From assembly GCA_041665525.1 (NCBI GenBank), contig JBAYIS010000005.1, positions 62,001 through 126,000 on the forward strand: DNA of 64,000 bases. The letters run 5' to 3'. Shown here one piece after another: positions 26,024 through 34,111 of this stretch (its first letter is position 1; every line of letters begins with the position of its first letter). The position numbers and the translations under genes are program-made. Below the pieces are notes generated by a model. The model was not told where the DNA came from, searched no databases, and saw nothing but the letters and a program-made list of their open reading frames with translations. This stretch comes from UBA8401 sp041665525. Its GTDB lineage: Bacteria > Bacteroidota > Ignavibacteria > UBA10030 > UBA8401.

Positions 26024-26791
26024 TTATTGTTCGTTAATATATTGCTCAAAGAGTGTTTTCACCGTTTCAATCGTATGTGCTTTTTGCGGTGGTCTACCGT
26101 TCAACAGTGTTATGATTCTATGGATATGTTCGTTGGTCCATCGTCTTAATGAATCTGCGGAGAATGTTTTTTGCTCCTGGTTGATCATCTGCTGAACCAA
26201 CCTCCCAAAATTTTCGATCTCCGGCGTTTTGTCGTAATACCGCAGACATTCCTTCAGCAATGTCGCACGCTCTTTGCGGGTGCTCCTGCTGAAACATCGA
26301 TCCAGATCCTGCTTCGTCACTGGTATGCGAAAGTAGGTTTTTAAGCAAACAACAAGTTTATGTTGCTGCGTGCCGTACATTCGGAACAGAATACCCAGCC
26401 GGTTGGCTTCTTCCCGTATGAGAATCGAAGTGAAATTCCCGTCCACCATCAAATGAGCAGCGTCATGCAGCGGGATCGTTGCAACTGTCGCACGCTCCTG
26501 CTCAAACAAACGAATGCAAATATTGCGGATGACAACATTCATATACGTGACCAGCATAACGCTGTTATCGAAATTGTTTTGAATGCCGGGCAGCCGTTTA
26601 ATCAGTTCCTCATTCACCGATTGAACGACGTCGCTGTAGTGATCCGGCAAGAACATCCCTTTCTTAATTTGATGCTTGACGATAATGGAGATGATGCGCT
26701 GACAACGCAGAATGAATTCGCCCGTGTCAGCGTGCAGCAGGGAGATATCTAAGAAATCGTCGTTCGTTGGCATTGCGTATAGCGGGATCAT
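26024..26791 (-). CDS. divergent sigma-70-like factor
   Basis: 255 residues. Residues 73-100 ('NNFDNSVMLVTYMNVVIRN', then 'ICIRLFEQER') match the region 2 pattern of sigma-70 family members (F-x2-S...YL...RN...D..R). A canonical region 4 cannot be recognised, though the C-terminal 100 residues are helical and contain 'DSLRRWTNEHIHRIITLL'. It is much longer than a normal ECF factor (about 180-200). The anti-sigma-like gene follows by 16 nt. ATG 26791 is used; ATG 26773 is possible and neither has a good ribosome-binding site. Sigma function is likely but not certain. Confidence 0.55.
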   Translation of the reverse strand: MIPLYAMPTNDDFLDISLLHADTGEFILRCQRIISIIVKHQIKKGMFLPDHYSDVVQSVNEELIKRLPGIQNNFDNSVMLVTYMNVVIRNICIRLFEQERATVATIPLHDAAHLMVDGNFTSILIREEANRLGILFRMYGTQQHKLVVCLKTYFRIPVTKQDLDRCFSRSTRKERATLLKECLRYYDKTPEIENFGRLVQQMINQEQKTFSADSLRRWTNEHIHRIITLLNGRPPQKAHTIETVKTLFEQYINEQ

Positions 26792-26897
26792 GATTGAGGA
26801 TGCATGTCTGACGGTGAACTATGGTGTGCATCGAATATACAAACTGACCCGCATTGCCGCAACCTGGCGATGAAGATATCAACCGCTGTACATGTTG

Positions 26898-27164
26898 TCA
26901 ACCTCCTCCCTGCGGCACATTTTTCCAGTGCACCGGAAGCAGTTGCTCTACTCCTTCGGAACTCTTTTGTTCGTCCGAAACAATCCGGACGATCTCCCAG
27001 CCGTATTGGCTTTTCTTTCCATAGTCATGTTTTGCGATAATATCACCCAGGTGATCGCGCTTGAAAAAATAAAAACCAAATTCATTTTGCGCTTTTTCCC
27101 ACACGGCATTGATCGTGCGATTGTCGAAATGCTGCTGTTCTGTGACAGTAATGGTACGACTCAT
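26898..27164 (-). CDS. small HNH-like protein with degenerate active site
   Basis: 88 residues. 'AVWEKAQNEFGFYFFKRDHLGDIIAKHDYG', 'YGWEIVRI' and 'EQLLPVHWKN' follow the layout of a small HNH-like family common in Bacteroidota, in which the middle motif is normally 'GWEIDHI' and the last 'NLQPLHWENN'. Here the D-H pair is replaced by V-R, so nuclease activity is unlikely; a regulatory or binding role is possible. Start ATG 27164 has AGG about 10 nt upstream. It precedes the sigma-like gene on the same strand by 106 nt. Confidence 0.5.
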   Translation of the reverse strand: MSRTITVTEQQHFDNRTINAVWEKAQNEFGFYFFKRDHLGDIIAKHDYGKKSQYGWEIVRIVSDEQKSSEGVEQLLPVHWKNVPQGGG

Positions 27165-27585
27165 AGTTATATACCTCGATAATGGCGAAGTAATCAGATA
27201 TTCTGTTGTTAAAGATCTAGTGCGTACAATGAATCGCTTTCGGTAACAGTCGGACACACTATGACTATCTGTATACATATATCCGGAAAAAACGGAAATT
27301 GGAGCCTGTGGCGGAATTATTTTTAAAATATTTCTCAAGAAAAGATTTGACAGGCGAAAAAACGTCATTTCAGAGGATTTTTTTTCAGAGACCCCGCTAT
27401 GGTGGGACTCAAACAGCGAAGTTTTTAGCGGGAATCATTTCTGCAGACACCCATTTATCACTCGGGCGTAATTCACAAGTCCGTGGGATGAGTCCATACA
27501 AGCCTGCAGAATTACTCTTGGTGACGGGCATTCATTGCTTCTCAGGTGGATTTTGGGTAACTTTAAATCCATTTTTTGAGTGAAT
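27165..27585. other. divergent intergenic region with the second 38-bp element
   Basis: No gene recognised. It holds copy 2 of the 38-bp element (27274-27311) and presumably promoters for the minus-strand HNH/sigma/anti-sigma genes and for the nucleotidyltransferase gene. The part 27400-27580 has several short inverted repeats (for example CCCGCT near 27396 with AGCGGG near 27427) but no clear structure. Confidence 0.45.
27274..27311. promoter_or_regulatory. 38-bp conserved element, copy 2
   Basis: Same 12-mers as copy 1 (TACATATATCCG and AAATTGGAGCCT) at the same 10-nt spacing. It lies 110 nt upstream of the minus-strand HNH-like gene and about 275 nt upstream of the plus-strand nucleotidyltransferase gene. 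Confidence 0.6.
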
Positions 27586-28560
27586 ATGCGCGCAATTATT
27601 CCTGTGGCAGGGGTCGGCAGCCGGCTTCGTCCACATACATTCACGGTTCCAAAGGTCCTACTCAATGTTGCCGGAAAACCGATTATCGGCCACATTATGG
27701 ATAAGATCATTGCCGAAGGCTTCGATTCTGCAACGATCATCGTGGGATATCTCGGCGATCTGATCAAGGAATACATCACGGGAAATTATAAGATCAAGGT
27801 CGATTTTGTCGAACAGGAAGAGCGGCTCGGTCTGGGACATGCCATTTATCTTTCTCGGCACACGATTTCTAAGGATCCCATCCTGATTATTTTGGGTGAT
27901 ACTGTGTTCGATGTCGATCTTGGGAAAATGATTAAGAGCGAGTATTCGACGATCGGAGTAAAAGAAGTTCAGGATCCGCGCCGATTTGGTGTAGCCGAAA
28001 CGAAGGACGGATTCATCACGAAACTGGTTGAAAAGCCGGAACATCCGACCAGTAATCTGGCAATCGTCGGACTCTATTGTATCAAACATCCGGATATATT
28101 GATTGACTGTCTGAAAGAAAATATCAAACGCGATGTGCGAACGAAGAACGAATATCAATTAACGGACGGTCTGCAAGCGATGATTGAACGAGGTGAGCGA
28201 TTGACGACGTTTTCCATTGAAGGCTGGTACGATTGCGGGAAACCGGAAACACTGTTAGAAACAAACCGTCACTTGCTGGAAGAGACGCAGACAAGCGGAG
28301 TCCATGAAGGCGTGGTGGTCATTCCGCCGGTCTTTATTGCACCGACGGCGAAGGTCGAACGCTCCGTGATTGGACCGTTTGCCACCATTGCGGACGGAGC
28401 CCGCGTGATCGATTCCATCGTGAAGAATTCCATCGTCAGCGAAAATGCGACGGTGGAGAAAGCGCTGTTGGACGATTCGATCGTCGGCAGCAATGCAATC
28501 ATCACCGGCGGTTTTCGCAGGATTAACATTGGTGATTCATCGGAACTTGAATATCATTAA
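27586..28560 (+). CDS. sugar-1-phosphate nucleotidyltransferase
   Basis: 324 residues. The NTP-transferase motif 'MRAIIPVAGVGSRLRPHTFTVPK' in its parts GVGSRLRP and PK is at the N-terminus, with 'IILGDTVFDVDL' (the metal-binding Asp) near 105. The C-terminal 80 residues show hexapeptide left-handed beta-helix repeats ('GPFATIADGARVIDSIVKNS'). This is the layout of glucose-1-phosphate thymidylyl/uridylyl transferases, which make NDP-sugars for glycans. The specific sugar cannot be decided. ATG 27586 is used; GTG 27580 is in frame. Confidence 0.88.
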   Translation: MRAIIPVAGVGSRLRPHTFTVPKVLLNVAGKPIIGHIMDKIIAEGFDSATIIVGYLGDLIKEYITGNYKIKVDFVEQEERLGLGHAIYLSRHTISKDPILIILGDTVFDVDLGKMIKSEYSTIGVKEVQDPRRFGVAETKDGFITKLVEKPEHPTSNLAIVGLYCIKHPDILIDCLKENIKRDVRTKNEYQLTDGLQAMIERGERLTTFSIEGWYDCGKPETLLETNRHLLEETQTSGVHEGVVVIPPVFIAPTAKVERSVIGPFATIADGARVIDSIVKNSIVSENATVEKALLDDSIVGSNAIITGGFRRINIGDSSELEYH

Positions 28561-28563
28561 CAT

Positions 28564-28587
28564 GCGGGAAAGAGTTTTCCTGCTTTT
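28564..28587 (+). terminator. intrinsic terminator before metK
   Basis: Stem GCGGGAAA (28564-28571) / TTTCCTGC (28576-28583) with one G-U pair, loop GAGT, then T-rich sequence. Separates the nucleotidyltransferase from metK. Confidence 0.75.
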
Positions 28588-28625
28588 CTACTTTTTTCAA
28601 ACATCTAAACAGGAGTTTTTCATTA

Positions 28626-29762
28626 ATGCGTTATCTTTTTACCTCTGAGTCGGTTTCCGAGGGACACCCCGATAAAGTTGCCGATCAAATTTCTGATGCC
28701 ATACTCGATGCTCTGTTGACACAGGATAAATATTCACGTGTCGCGTGCGAAACGTTGGTCACCACCGGACAGGTGGTTGTAGCAGGCGAAGTAACGACGA
28801 ATGCCTATATCGATATCCATGAAGTAGTTCGCAGTACGATCAAAGAGATTGGATATACAAAAGCGGAATATAAATTCGATGCCGAATCGTGCGGCATTCT
28901 GAATGCCATTCATTCGCAATCACCGGATATCGCCATGGGCGTGAACACCGGCGGCGCAGGCGACCAGGGAATGATGTTCGGATATGCAAATAACGAAACT
29001 CCGGAGTTGATGCCCGCACCAATCATGTACGCACACCAGTTGGTGAAAAAACTTGCTGATATCCGAAAGAAGAATCCAAAATTGATGCCGTATCTTCGTC
29101 CCGATGCAAAATCGCAGGTAACAATAGAGTACGAAGGCCGTAAGCCGATTCGTGTGGATGCCGTTGTGATCTCCACCCAGCACGATCCAACTGTGTCACA
29201 GAAGAAGATCAAGGATGACATTATTAATAATGTCATCAAGAAAGTGATCCCTGCGCGTTTCCTGGATAAGAAAACAAAATATTATGTGAACCCCACCGGC
29301 AATTTCGTCATCGGCGGACCTCATGGAGACAGCGGGCTGACGGGACGCAAAATCATTGTCGACACCTACGGCGGACGTGCACCGCACGGCGGCGGAGCCT
29401 TCTCCGGTAAGGATCCCTCTAAAGTGGATCGCAGCGCGGCATATGCGACGCGTCACCTTGCAAAGAATGTTGTTGCTGCAGGACTTGCCGAAGAATGTCA
29501 GATCCAGGTTGCATATGCCATCGGCGTTGCGGAACCGGTCTCCATCTATGTGCAGACCTTCGGTACCGGTGTAATGCCCGATGCCGAGATCTCGAAAATC
29601 CTCGTGAAGAATGTCGACATGACACCGCGCGGAATTATTAAGCGATTGAACCTCTTGCGCCCTGTATACAAGAAATCTGCTGCGTATGGTCATTTCGGCC
29701 GAAATGAATTCTCATGGGAACAATTGGATCTGGTTTCAACGTTACGAAAAGCAGCTAAATAA
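28626..29762 (+). CDS. metK: S-adenosylmethionine synthetase
   Basis: Makes S-adenosylmethionine from methionine and ATP in the cytoplasm. Signatures: 'SESVSEGHPDKVADQISDA' at the N-terminus, 'GAGDQGMMFGYA' near 120 and 'GGGAFSGKDPSKVDRSAAY' (the glycine-rich loop). Length 378 is normal. AGGAG lies 9 nt before the ATG. ahcY follows after 97 nt, so the SAM cycle genes sit together. No SAM riboswitch is visible in the 65-nt leader. Confidence 0.97.
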   Translation: MRYLFTSESVSEGHPDKVADQISDAILDALLTQDKYSRVACETLVTTGQVVVAGEVTTNAYIDIHEVVRSTIKEIGYTKAEYKFDAESCGILNAIHSQSPDIAMGVNTGGAGDQGMMFGYANNETPELMPAPIMYAHQLVKKLADIRKKNPKLMPYLRPDAKSQVTIEYEGRKPIRVDAVVISTQHDPTVSQKKIKDDIINNVIKKVIPARFLDKKTKYYVNPTGNFVIGGPHGDSGLTGRKIIVDTYGGRAPHGGGAFSGKDPSKVDRSAAYATRHLAKNVVAAGLAEECQIQVAYAIGVAEPVSIYVQTFGTGVMPDAEISKILVKNVDMTPRGIIKRLNLLRPVYKKSAAYGHFGRNEFSWEQLDLVSTLRKAAK

Positions 29763-29859
29763 ATGTTCGGCGGCTGCCTGCTGTCGATGTCTACCAACGA
29801 ATCCTGTCTCGATGGAATACTGTTGAGATAAGATGAAATTCACAATCAAAGGAGCAACA

Positions 29860-31203
29860 ATGAGTGCAGTTATGGACGAAGCAGTGGCAAAGAAGTTTAC
29901 CAAGCCATCACTTCCGTATAAAGTAAAAGATATTTCGCTGGCAACATGGGGCCGCAAAGAGATTACACTGGCAGAAGCGGAAATGCCCGGACTTATGGCG
30001 ATTCGTGAAGAGTTCAAAGGGAAGAATCCGTTAAAAGGCGCCCGCATTGCCGGATGCCTGCACATGACAATCCAAACCGCAGTGCTGATCGAAACGTTGA
30101 TCGATCTTGGCGCGGAAGTATCGTGGTCTTCGTGCAACATCTTTTCCACACAGGACCATGCTGCGGCTGCCATCGCGGCAGCAGGTATTCCGGTCTATGC
30201 ATGGAAGGAAATGAGCGCAGAAGAATTCGATTGGTGCATTGAACAGACATTGCATGCGTTCAAGGACGGCAAACCGCTGAACATGATCCTTGACGATGGC
30301 GGCGATTTGACAAACATGGTGTTCGATAAATACCCCGAACTCGCGGCAGGGATCAAAGGCCTTTCCGAAGAAACGACAACAGGCGTTCATCGTTTGTATG
30401 AACGGATGAAAAACGGTACACTGCTGATGCCCGCGATTAATGTGAACGATTCTGTCACAAAATCGAAGTTCGACAACAAATACGGATGCCGCGAATCGCT
30501 GGTTGATGCGATCCGCCGCGCAACGGATCTGATGCTCGCCGGTAAGGTTGCAGTTGTGGCTGGTTTCGGTGATGTGGGGAAGGGATCGGCGGACTCGTTA
30601 CGAGATGCAAAAGTTCGCGTGATCGTCACAGAGATCGATCCTATCTGTGCTCTTCAGGCGGCGATGGAAGGCTACGAAGTAAAACGAATGGACGAAGCGG
30701 TGAAAGAAGCCGACATTATTGTTACCACCACCGGAAACAAAAACATCATCACTGCGAAGCACTTTAAAGCGATGAAACACAATGCCATCGTCTGCAATAT
30801 CGGTCACTTTGATATTGAGATCGATATGGCTTGGCTGAATGCGAATTACGGAAAGACAAAAGATACCATCAAACCGCAAGTGGATAAATATACCATCGAC
30901 GGCAAGGATATTATCGTGCTGGCGGAAGGACGTCTTGTCAATCTCGGCTGCGCGATGGGACATCCGTCATTCGTCATGTCCAACTCATTCTCCAATCAGG
31001 TGCTCGCCCAGTTAGAATTGTGGAATCACTCGGAAAAATATGAGAAAAAGGTTTACACACTTCCTAAGCATCTGGACGAGAAGGTTGCACGCCTGCACTT
31101 GAAGAAGATCGGCGTGGAGCTCGACGTTCTGACGGAAGATCAGGCGCAATATATCGGCGTAGCGGTTGAAGGACCGTATAAACCCGAATATTATCGATAC
31201 TGA
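29860..31203 (+). CDS. ahcY: S-adenosylhomocysteine hydrolase
   Basis: Reversibly splits S-adenosylhomocysteine to adenosine and homocysteine using bound NAD, removing the inhibitor left by methyltransferases. Visible: 'HMTIQTAVLIETL', 'SCNIFSTQDHAAAAIA', NAD-binding 'GKVAVVAGFGDVGKGSA', and C-terminal 'YKPEYYRY' whose Lys/Tyr reach the neighbouring subunit. 447 residues. ATG 29860 is chosen because AAAGGAG lies 6 nt upstream; the in-frame ATG 29833 adds 9 residues and would put this Shine-Dalgarno inside the gene. A strong terminator follows. Confidence 0.97.
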   Translation: MSAVMDEAVAKKFTKPSLPYKVKDISLATWGRKEITLAEAEMPGLMAIREEFKGKNPLKGARIAGCLHMTIQTAVLIETLIDLGAEVSWSSCNIFSTQDHAAAAIAAAGIPVYAWKEMSAEEFDWCIEQTLHAFKDGKPLNMILDDGGDLTNMVFDKYPELAAGIKGLSEETTTGVHRLYERMKNGTLLMPAINVNDSVTKSKFDNKYGCRESLVDAIRRATDLMLAGKVAVVAGFGDVGKGSADSLRDAKVRVIVTEIDPICALQAAMEGYEVKRMDEAVKEADIIVTTTGNKNIITAKHFKAMKHNAIVCNIGHFDIEIDMAWLNANYGKTKDTIKPQVDKYTIDGKDIIVLAEGRLVNLGCAMGHPSFVMSNSFSNQVLAQLELWNHSEKYEKKVYTLPKHLDEKVARLHLKKIGVELDVLTEDQAQYIGVAVEGPYKPEYYRY

Positions 31204-31228
31204 TTTTTTCTGGTATGAAAACCTTAAT

Positions 31229-31260
31229 CCCCGGAGCGTACGCTTCGGGGATTTTTTTTT
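31229..31260 (+). terminator. terminator of ahcY
   Basis: CCCCGGAGC...GCTTCGGGG stem (one G-U pair) around TAC, followed by A and nine T. Confidence 0.9.
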
Positions 31261-31272
31261 CCTGTACCGGTT

Positions 31273-31869
31273 TTATCGGTCCTTCATCACGTTCGCATAC
31301 CGTTCATTTAGCGCAAGCCATGCCTTCACATTCTTTGGATGGACCCAGTCATTTCCGATCTCTTTCCATTCCCGCAGGGTATGGGGCAGTCCGATGCTGT
31401 CCACGAAATGTTCCTCAACAATGAAATATTGATTCTTAAACGGAAGTAAATATCCCCTTCCTTCCCCCAGAACCTTTTTTGCCTGCGAATATTTCGCGAA
31501 CCAGATGTTCCAGTATGTTGTGAATCCTTTCGGATAGAACTGCTCTTTAATCTCTGCAAGAGGAGAATTTTCCGCAGCGTTATCCAACGCAGATTTCAAA
31601 TCATTCCATGATTCGTAACCGTTCTCAACAGCAATAACATTGAATGCATGTTTCAACTGCAGATCATTCAAAGCATTGTTATCATCGGCAGTAAGGGTTG
31701 CGAACGATGATAATTGTCGAAACCGGTCAACAGCATTTTCCTGCGAGTCATTCTGATCAATCACATCGGTTTTTGCAGAAAGGGTCGAAGCGTGACTTTG
31801 CTGAACGATCTTTAATAACAGCGACGCTTCGTTTTTGAGATATTCGTAATGTGTGTGAAATATATTCAT
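31273..31869 (-). CDS. hypothetical protein
   Basis: 198 residues with no signal peptide or membrane helix. The segment 'LKHAFNVIAVENGYESWNDLKSAL' (about 72-95, in parts) resembles a small helical module seen next to glyoxalase-like or ankyrin domains ('A..xGFxSWxxLK'), and the C-terminal half has several Trp ('TYWNIWFAKY', 'LREWKEIGNDWVHPKNVKAW'). Not recognised as a known enzyme. AAAAGGAG lies 7 nt before the ATG. Single gene, convergent with ahcY. Confidence 0.7.
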   Translation of the reverse strand: MNIFHTHYEYLKNEASLLLKIVQQSHASTLSAKTDVIDQNDSQENAVDRFRQLSSFATLTADDNNALNDLQLKHAFNVIAVENGYESWNDLKSALDNAAENSPLAEIKEQFYPKGFTTYWNIWFAKYSQAKKVLGEGRGYLLPFKNQYFIVEEHFVDSIGLPHTLREWKEIGNDWVHPKNVKAWLALNERYANVMKDR

Positions 31870-32156
31870 ACAAACTCCTTTTGTTCTATCTCGTGCCCTC
31901 GGTTGATAGATGGCGAGGCCGCAGCTTTGCCGGAAGTTTTAGAATATATGTCTGGTCGAATGGTGCAAGATGAGGTTCTCTTTTAGGGCAAAGGCGTTCT
32001 TGCAAACCTGATGAACAAATGTACTGAAAAATTGCCCAAAATCCATAGGAAATATTCCCCCCGTCGATTTTCACATTACCGTCGCACGTTGAACTATTTA
32101 TGACTATTTTAATGTTATAGAATGTGTCTTTATACTATTACTTTAAGGATCGTTCA

Positions 32157-32726
32157 ATGAAGAAAATTGCAATAATAATTTTAACCGTTTTTATCGCCGC
32201 CGGAACGATTTCGGCGCAGGAGAAATCAAAGAACATGAGTGCGCCCATTTACAGCTTCACCATGAAAACACTCGAGGGGAAAGAAAGATCTCTCGCAGAA
32301 TATAAGGGGAAAGTGATCATGGTCGTGAATACCGCGTCGTTTTGCGGGTATACGCCGCAATACAAGGATCTGGAAGCGGTGTACAAACAATACAAGGATC
32401 TGGGATTTGTAATCATCGGTTTTCCGGCGAACAATTTTGGTAAACAGGAACCCGGGAACGATGGAGACATTGCAACATTCTGTGAACGCAATTACGGCGT
32501 GACCTTTCCGATGTTCAGCAAGATCAGCGTGAAAGGGAGTGATATTCATCCCTTGTATAAATACCTGACGACTGAAACACCGTACAAAGAGGAGATCGCC
32601 TGGAATTTCACGAAATTCCTTATCGATAAGAACGGCAAAGTGGCCGCGAAATTTCCGTCAAAAGTGAAACCGAATGAAAAAGAAGTTCTCGCAAAGATCG
32701 ACGAACTTCTTTCACAGAACCAATAA
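32157..32726 (+). CDS. glutathione peroxidase-family thiol peroxidase (exported)
   Basis: 189 residues. Signal peptide 'MKKIAIIILTVFIAAGTISAQ', so the protein acts outside the cytoplasm. Catalytic tetrad as in the GPx family: C63 ('NTASFCGYTPQ'; Cys rather than Sec), Q97 ('GFPANNFGKQEPG'), W149 and N150 ('AWNFTKFL'). Such Cys-type enzymes usually take electrons from thioredoxin and reduce peroxides. ATG 32157 has AAGGAT 6 nt upstream. Single gene followed by a terminator. Confidence 0.92.
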   Translation: MKKIAIIILTVFIAAGTISAQEKSKNMSAPIYSFTMKTLEGKERSLAEYKGKVIMVVNTASFCGYTPQYKDLEAVYKQYKDLGFVIIGFPANNFGKQEPGNDGDIATFCERNYGVTFPMFSKISVKGSDIHPLYKYLTTETPYKEEIAWNFTKFLIDKNGKVAAKFPSKVKPNEKEVLAKIDELLSQNQ

Positions 32727-32780
32727 TTCCATTTCATACGCATTTGTCCGATCGTCGCGATCGAAGAAAGGATCGTCAAA

Positions 32781-32810
32781 AAGGAAACCGGGAAAACGGT
32801 TTCCTTTTTT
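32781..32810 (+). terminator. terminator between gpx and hisD
   Basis: Stem AAGGAAACCG (32781-32790) / CGGTTTCCTT (32797-32806), loop GGAAAA, then a T run to 32810. It ends 16 nt before the hisD start. Confidence 0.9.
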
Positions 32811-32826
32811 ATTATATTTAAACACC

Positions 32827-34107
32827 ATGATGAAAATAATTGATGTACGAAAGAAGAAGATCGCAGCGATCCGATCAATATCGGGACCGTCGGACAATTC
32901 AACTATTGAAGCAGTAGTCGCACAGATTCTCCGTCGTGTTCAAAAAGATGGCGATACTGCTCTGCGCTATTATGCCAAAAAATTTGATAATGCATCATTG
33001 AATTCCATTCTGGTTAAGGAAAAAGAGATTGATGCAGCCCGCAAAAAGGCCGACAAGAGATTTATCCGGATCCTGAATGCGGCAGCAGCGAATATCCGAA
33101 AATTCCACCAGGCACAGGTGCGCGCGCCGTTTACTATTAAAGTGAAGGATGCTTCACGGCTTAGGCAGATCTATCGGCCGATAGAAAAAGTAGGTGTGTA
33201 TGTTCCTGGCGGGAAAGCGGTGTATCCTTCCACCGTCTTGATGAATATAATTCCAGCGCAAGTGGCGGGAGTAAAAGAGATCCACCTTGTTTCACCGCCG
33301 GACAAAGAGGGGAATATCCATCCGGATGTACTCCTTGCCGCTTCTTTACTAGGAATAAAAAATGTTTACAGAGTCGGCGGCGCTCAGGCAATCGCAGCGC
33401 TTGCATACGGAACGAAATCCATTCCTGCCGTAGACATGATCGTCGGACCGGGAAATATCTTTGTCGCTACTGCTAAAAAGATGGTATACGGTACCGTCGG
33501 TATTGATGGATTTGCCGGCCCCAGTGAAGTGGTGATTCTTGCGGATGCTTCCGCCAATCCAACGTTTATTGCATCCGATCTGTTAGCGCAGGCAGAACAT
33601 GACGAGCGCTCTGTCCCATTGCTGGTAACACCGAGCAGAACGCTGGCGACTACGGTGAATCAAGAATTGAGAAGGCTTCTGGACACACAGCCGAGAAAAC
33701 ACATCCTGGCGAAATCGCTTCAGGGACAGGGCAGGATATATCTTGTTTCATCGCTGCAACAAGGTATTGCGGTGACCAACGCCCTTGCGCCGGAACATTT
33801 GGAAATTATTACTACCAACGATGAAATGATATTGCAGCATATCCACCATGCCGGATCCATATTCCTCGGGAACTATTCTCCTGTTGCGATCGGTGACTAT
33901 TTTGCAGGACCCAATCATGTGCTGCCGACCGACCGGACCGCACGGTTTGCCTCACCGTTGTCTGTCGACAACTTCATCAAAAAATCGAGCGTGATCCGTT
34001 ATTCACAAAAAAGAATGAAAGCCGTTGCGGACGATGTGGCCTTTTTTGCTGAACGGGAGGGACTAACGGCGCATGCACTTTCATTACGATTAAGAAAAAA
34101 ACAATAA
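32827..34107 (+). CDS. hisD: histidinol dehydrogenase
   Basis: Last enzyme of histidine synthesis; oxidises histidinol to histidine with NAD. Visible: 'RPIEKVGVYVPGGKAVYPSTVLMN' in parts, 'VGGAQAIAALAYGT', 'DMIVGPGN', 'AEHDERS' (Zn ligands) and 'ALAPEHLEI'. 426 residues. ATG 32827 is used although no Shine-Dalgarno is seen: the upstream terminator ends 16 nt before it and TATATTTA lies 6 nt before the ATG, suggesting a very short leader. hisC starts 4 nt after the stop. Other his genes are absent. Confidence 0.95.
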   Translation: MMKIIDVRKKKIAAIRSISGPSDNSTIEAVVAQILRRVQKDGDTALRYYAKKFDNASLNSILVKEKEIDAARKKADKRFIRILNAAAANIRKFHQAQVRAPFTIKVKDASRLRQIYRPIEKVGVYVPGGKAVYPSTVLMNIIPAQVAGVKEIHLVSPPDKEGNIHPDVLLAASLLGIKNVYRVGGAQAIAALAYGTKSIPAVDMIVGPGNIFVATAKKMVYGTVGIDGFAGPSEVVILADASANPTFIASDLLAQAEHDERSVPLLVTPSRTLATTVNQELRRLLDTQPRKHILAKSLQGQGRIYLVSSLQQGIAVTNALAPEHLEIITTNDEMILQHIHHAGSIFLGNYSPVAIGDYFAGPNHVLPTDRTARFASPLSVDNFIKKSSVIRYSQKRMKAVADDVAFFAEREGLTAHALSLRLRKKQ

Positions 34108-34111
34108 GCAA

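Noticed and set aside
28588..28625. SAM riboswitch in the metK leader
   Set aside because: The leader is only about 65 nt, mostly a terminator stem and T-rich sequence; no SAM riboswitch core is recognisable.
29763..29859. S-adenosylhomocysteine riboswitch upstream of ahcY
   Set aside because: No match to the conserved core could be made by eye; a covariance search would be needed.
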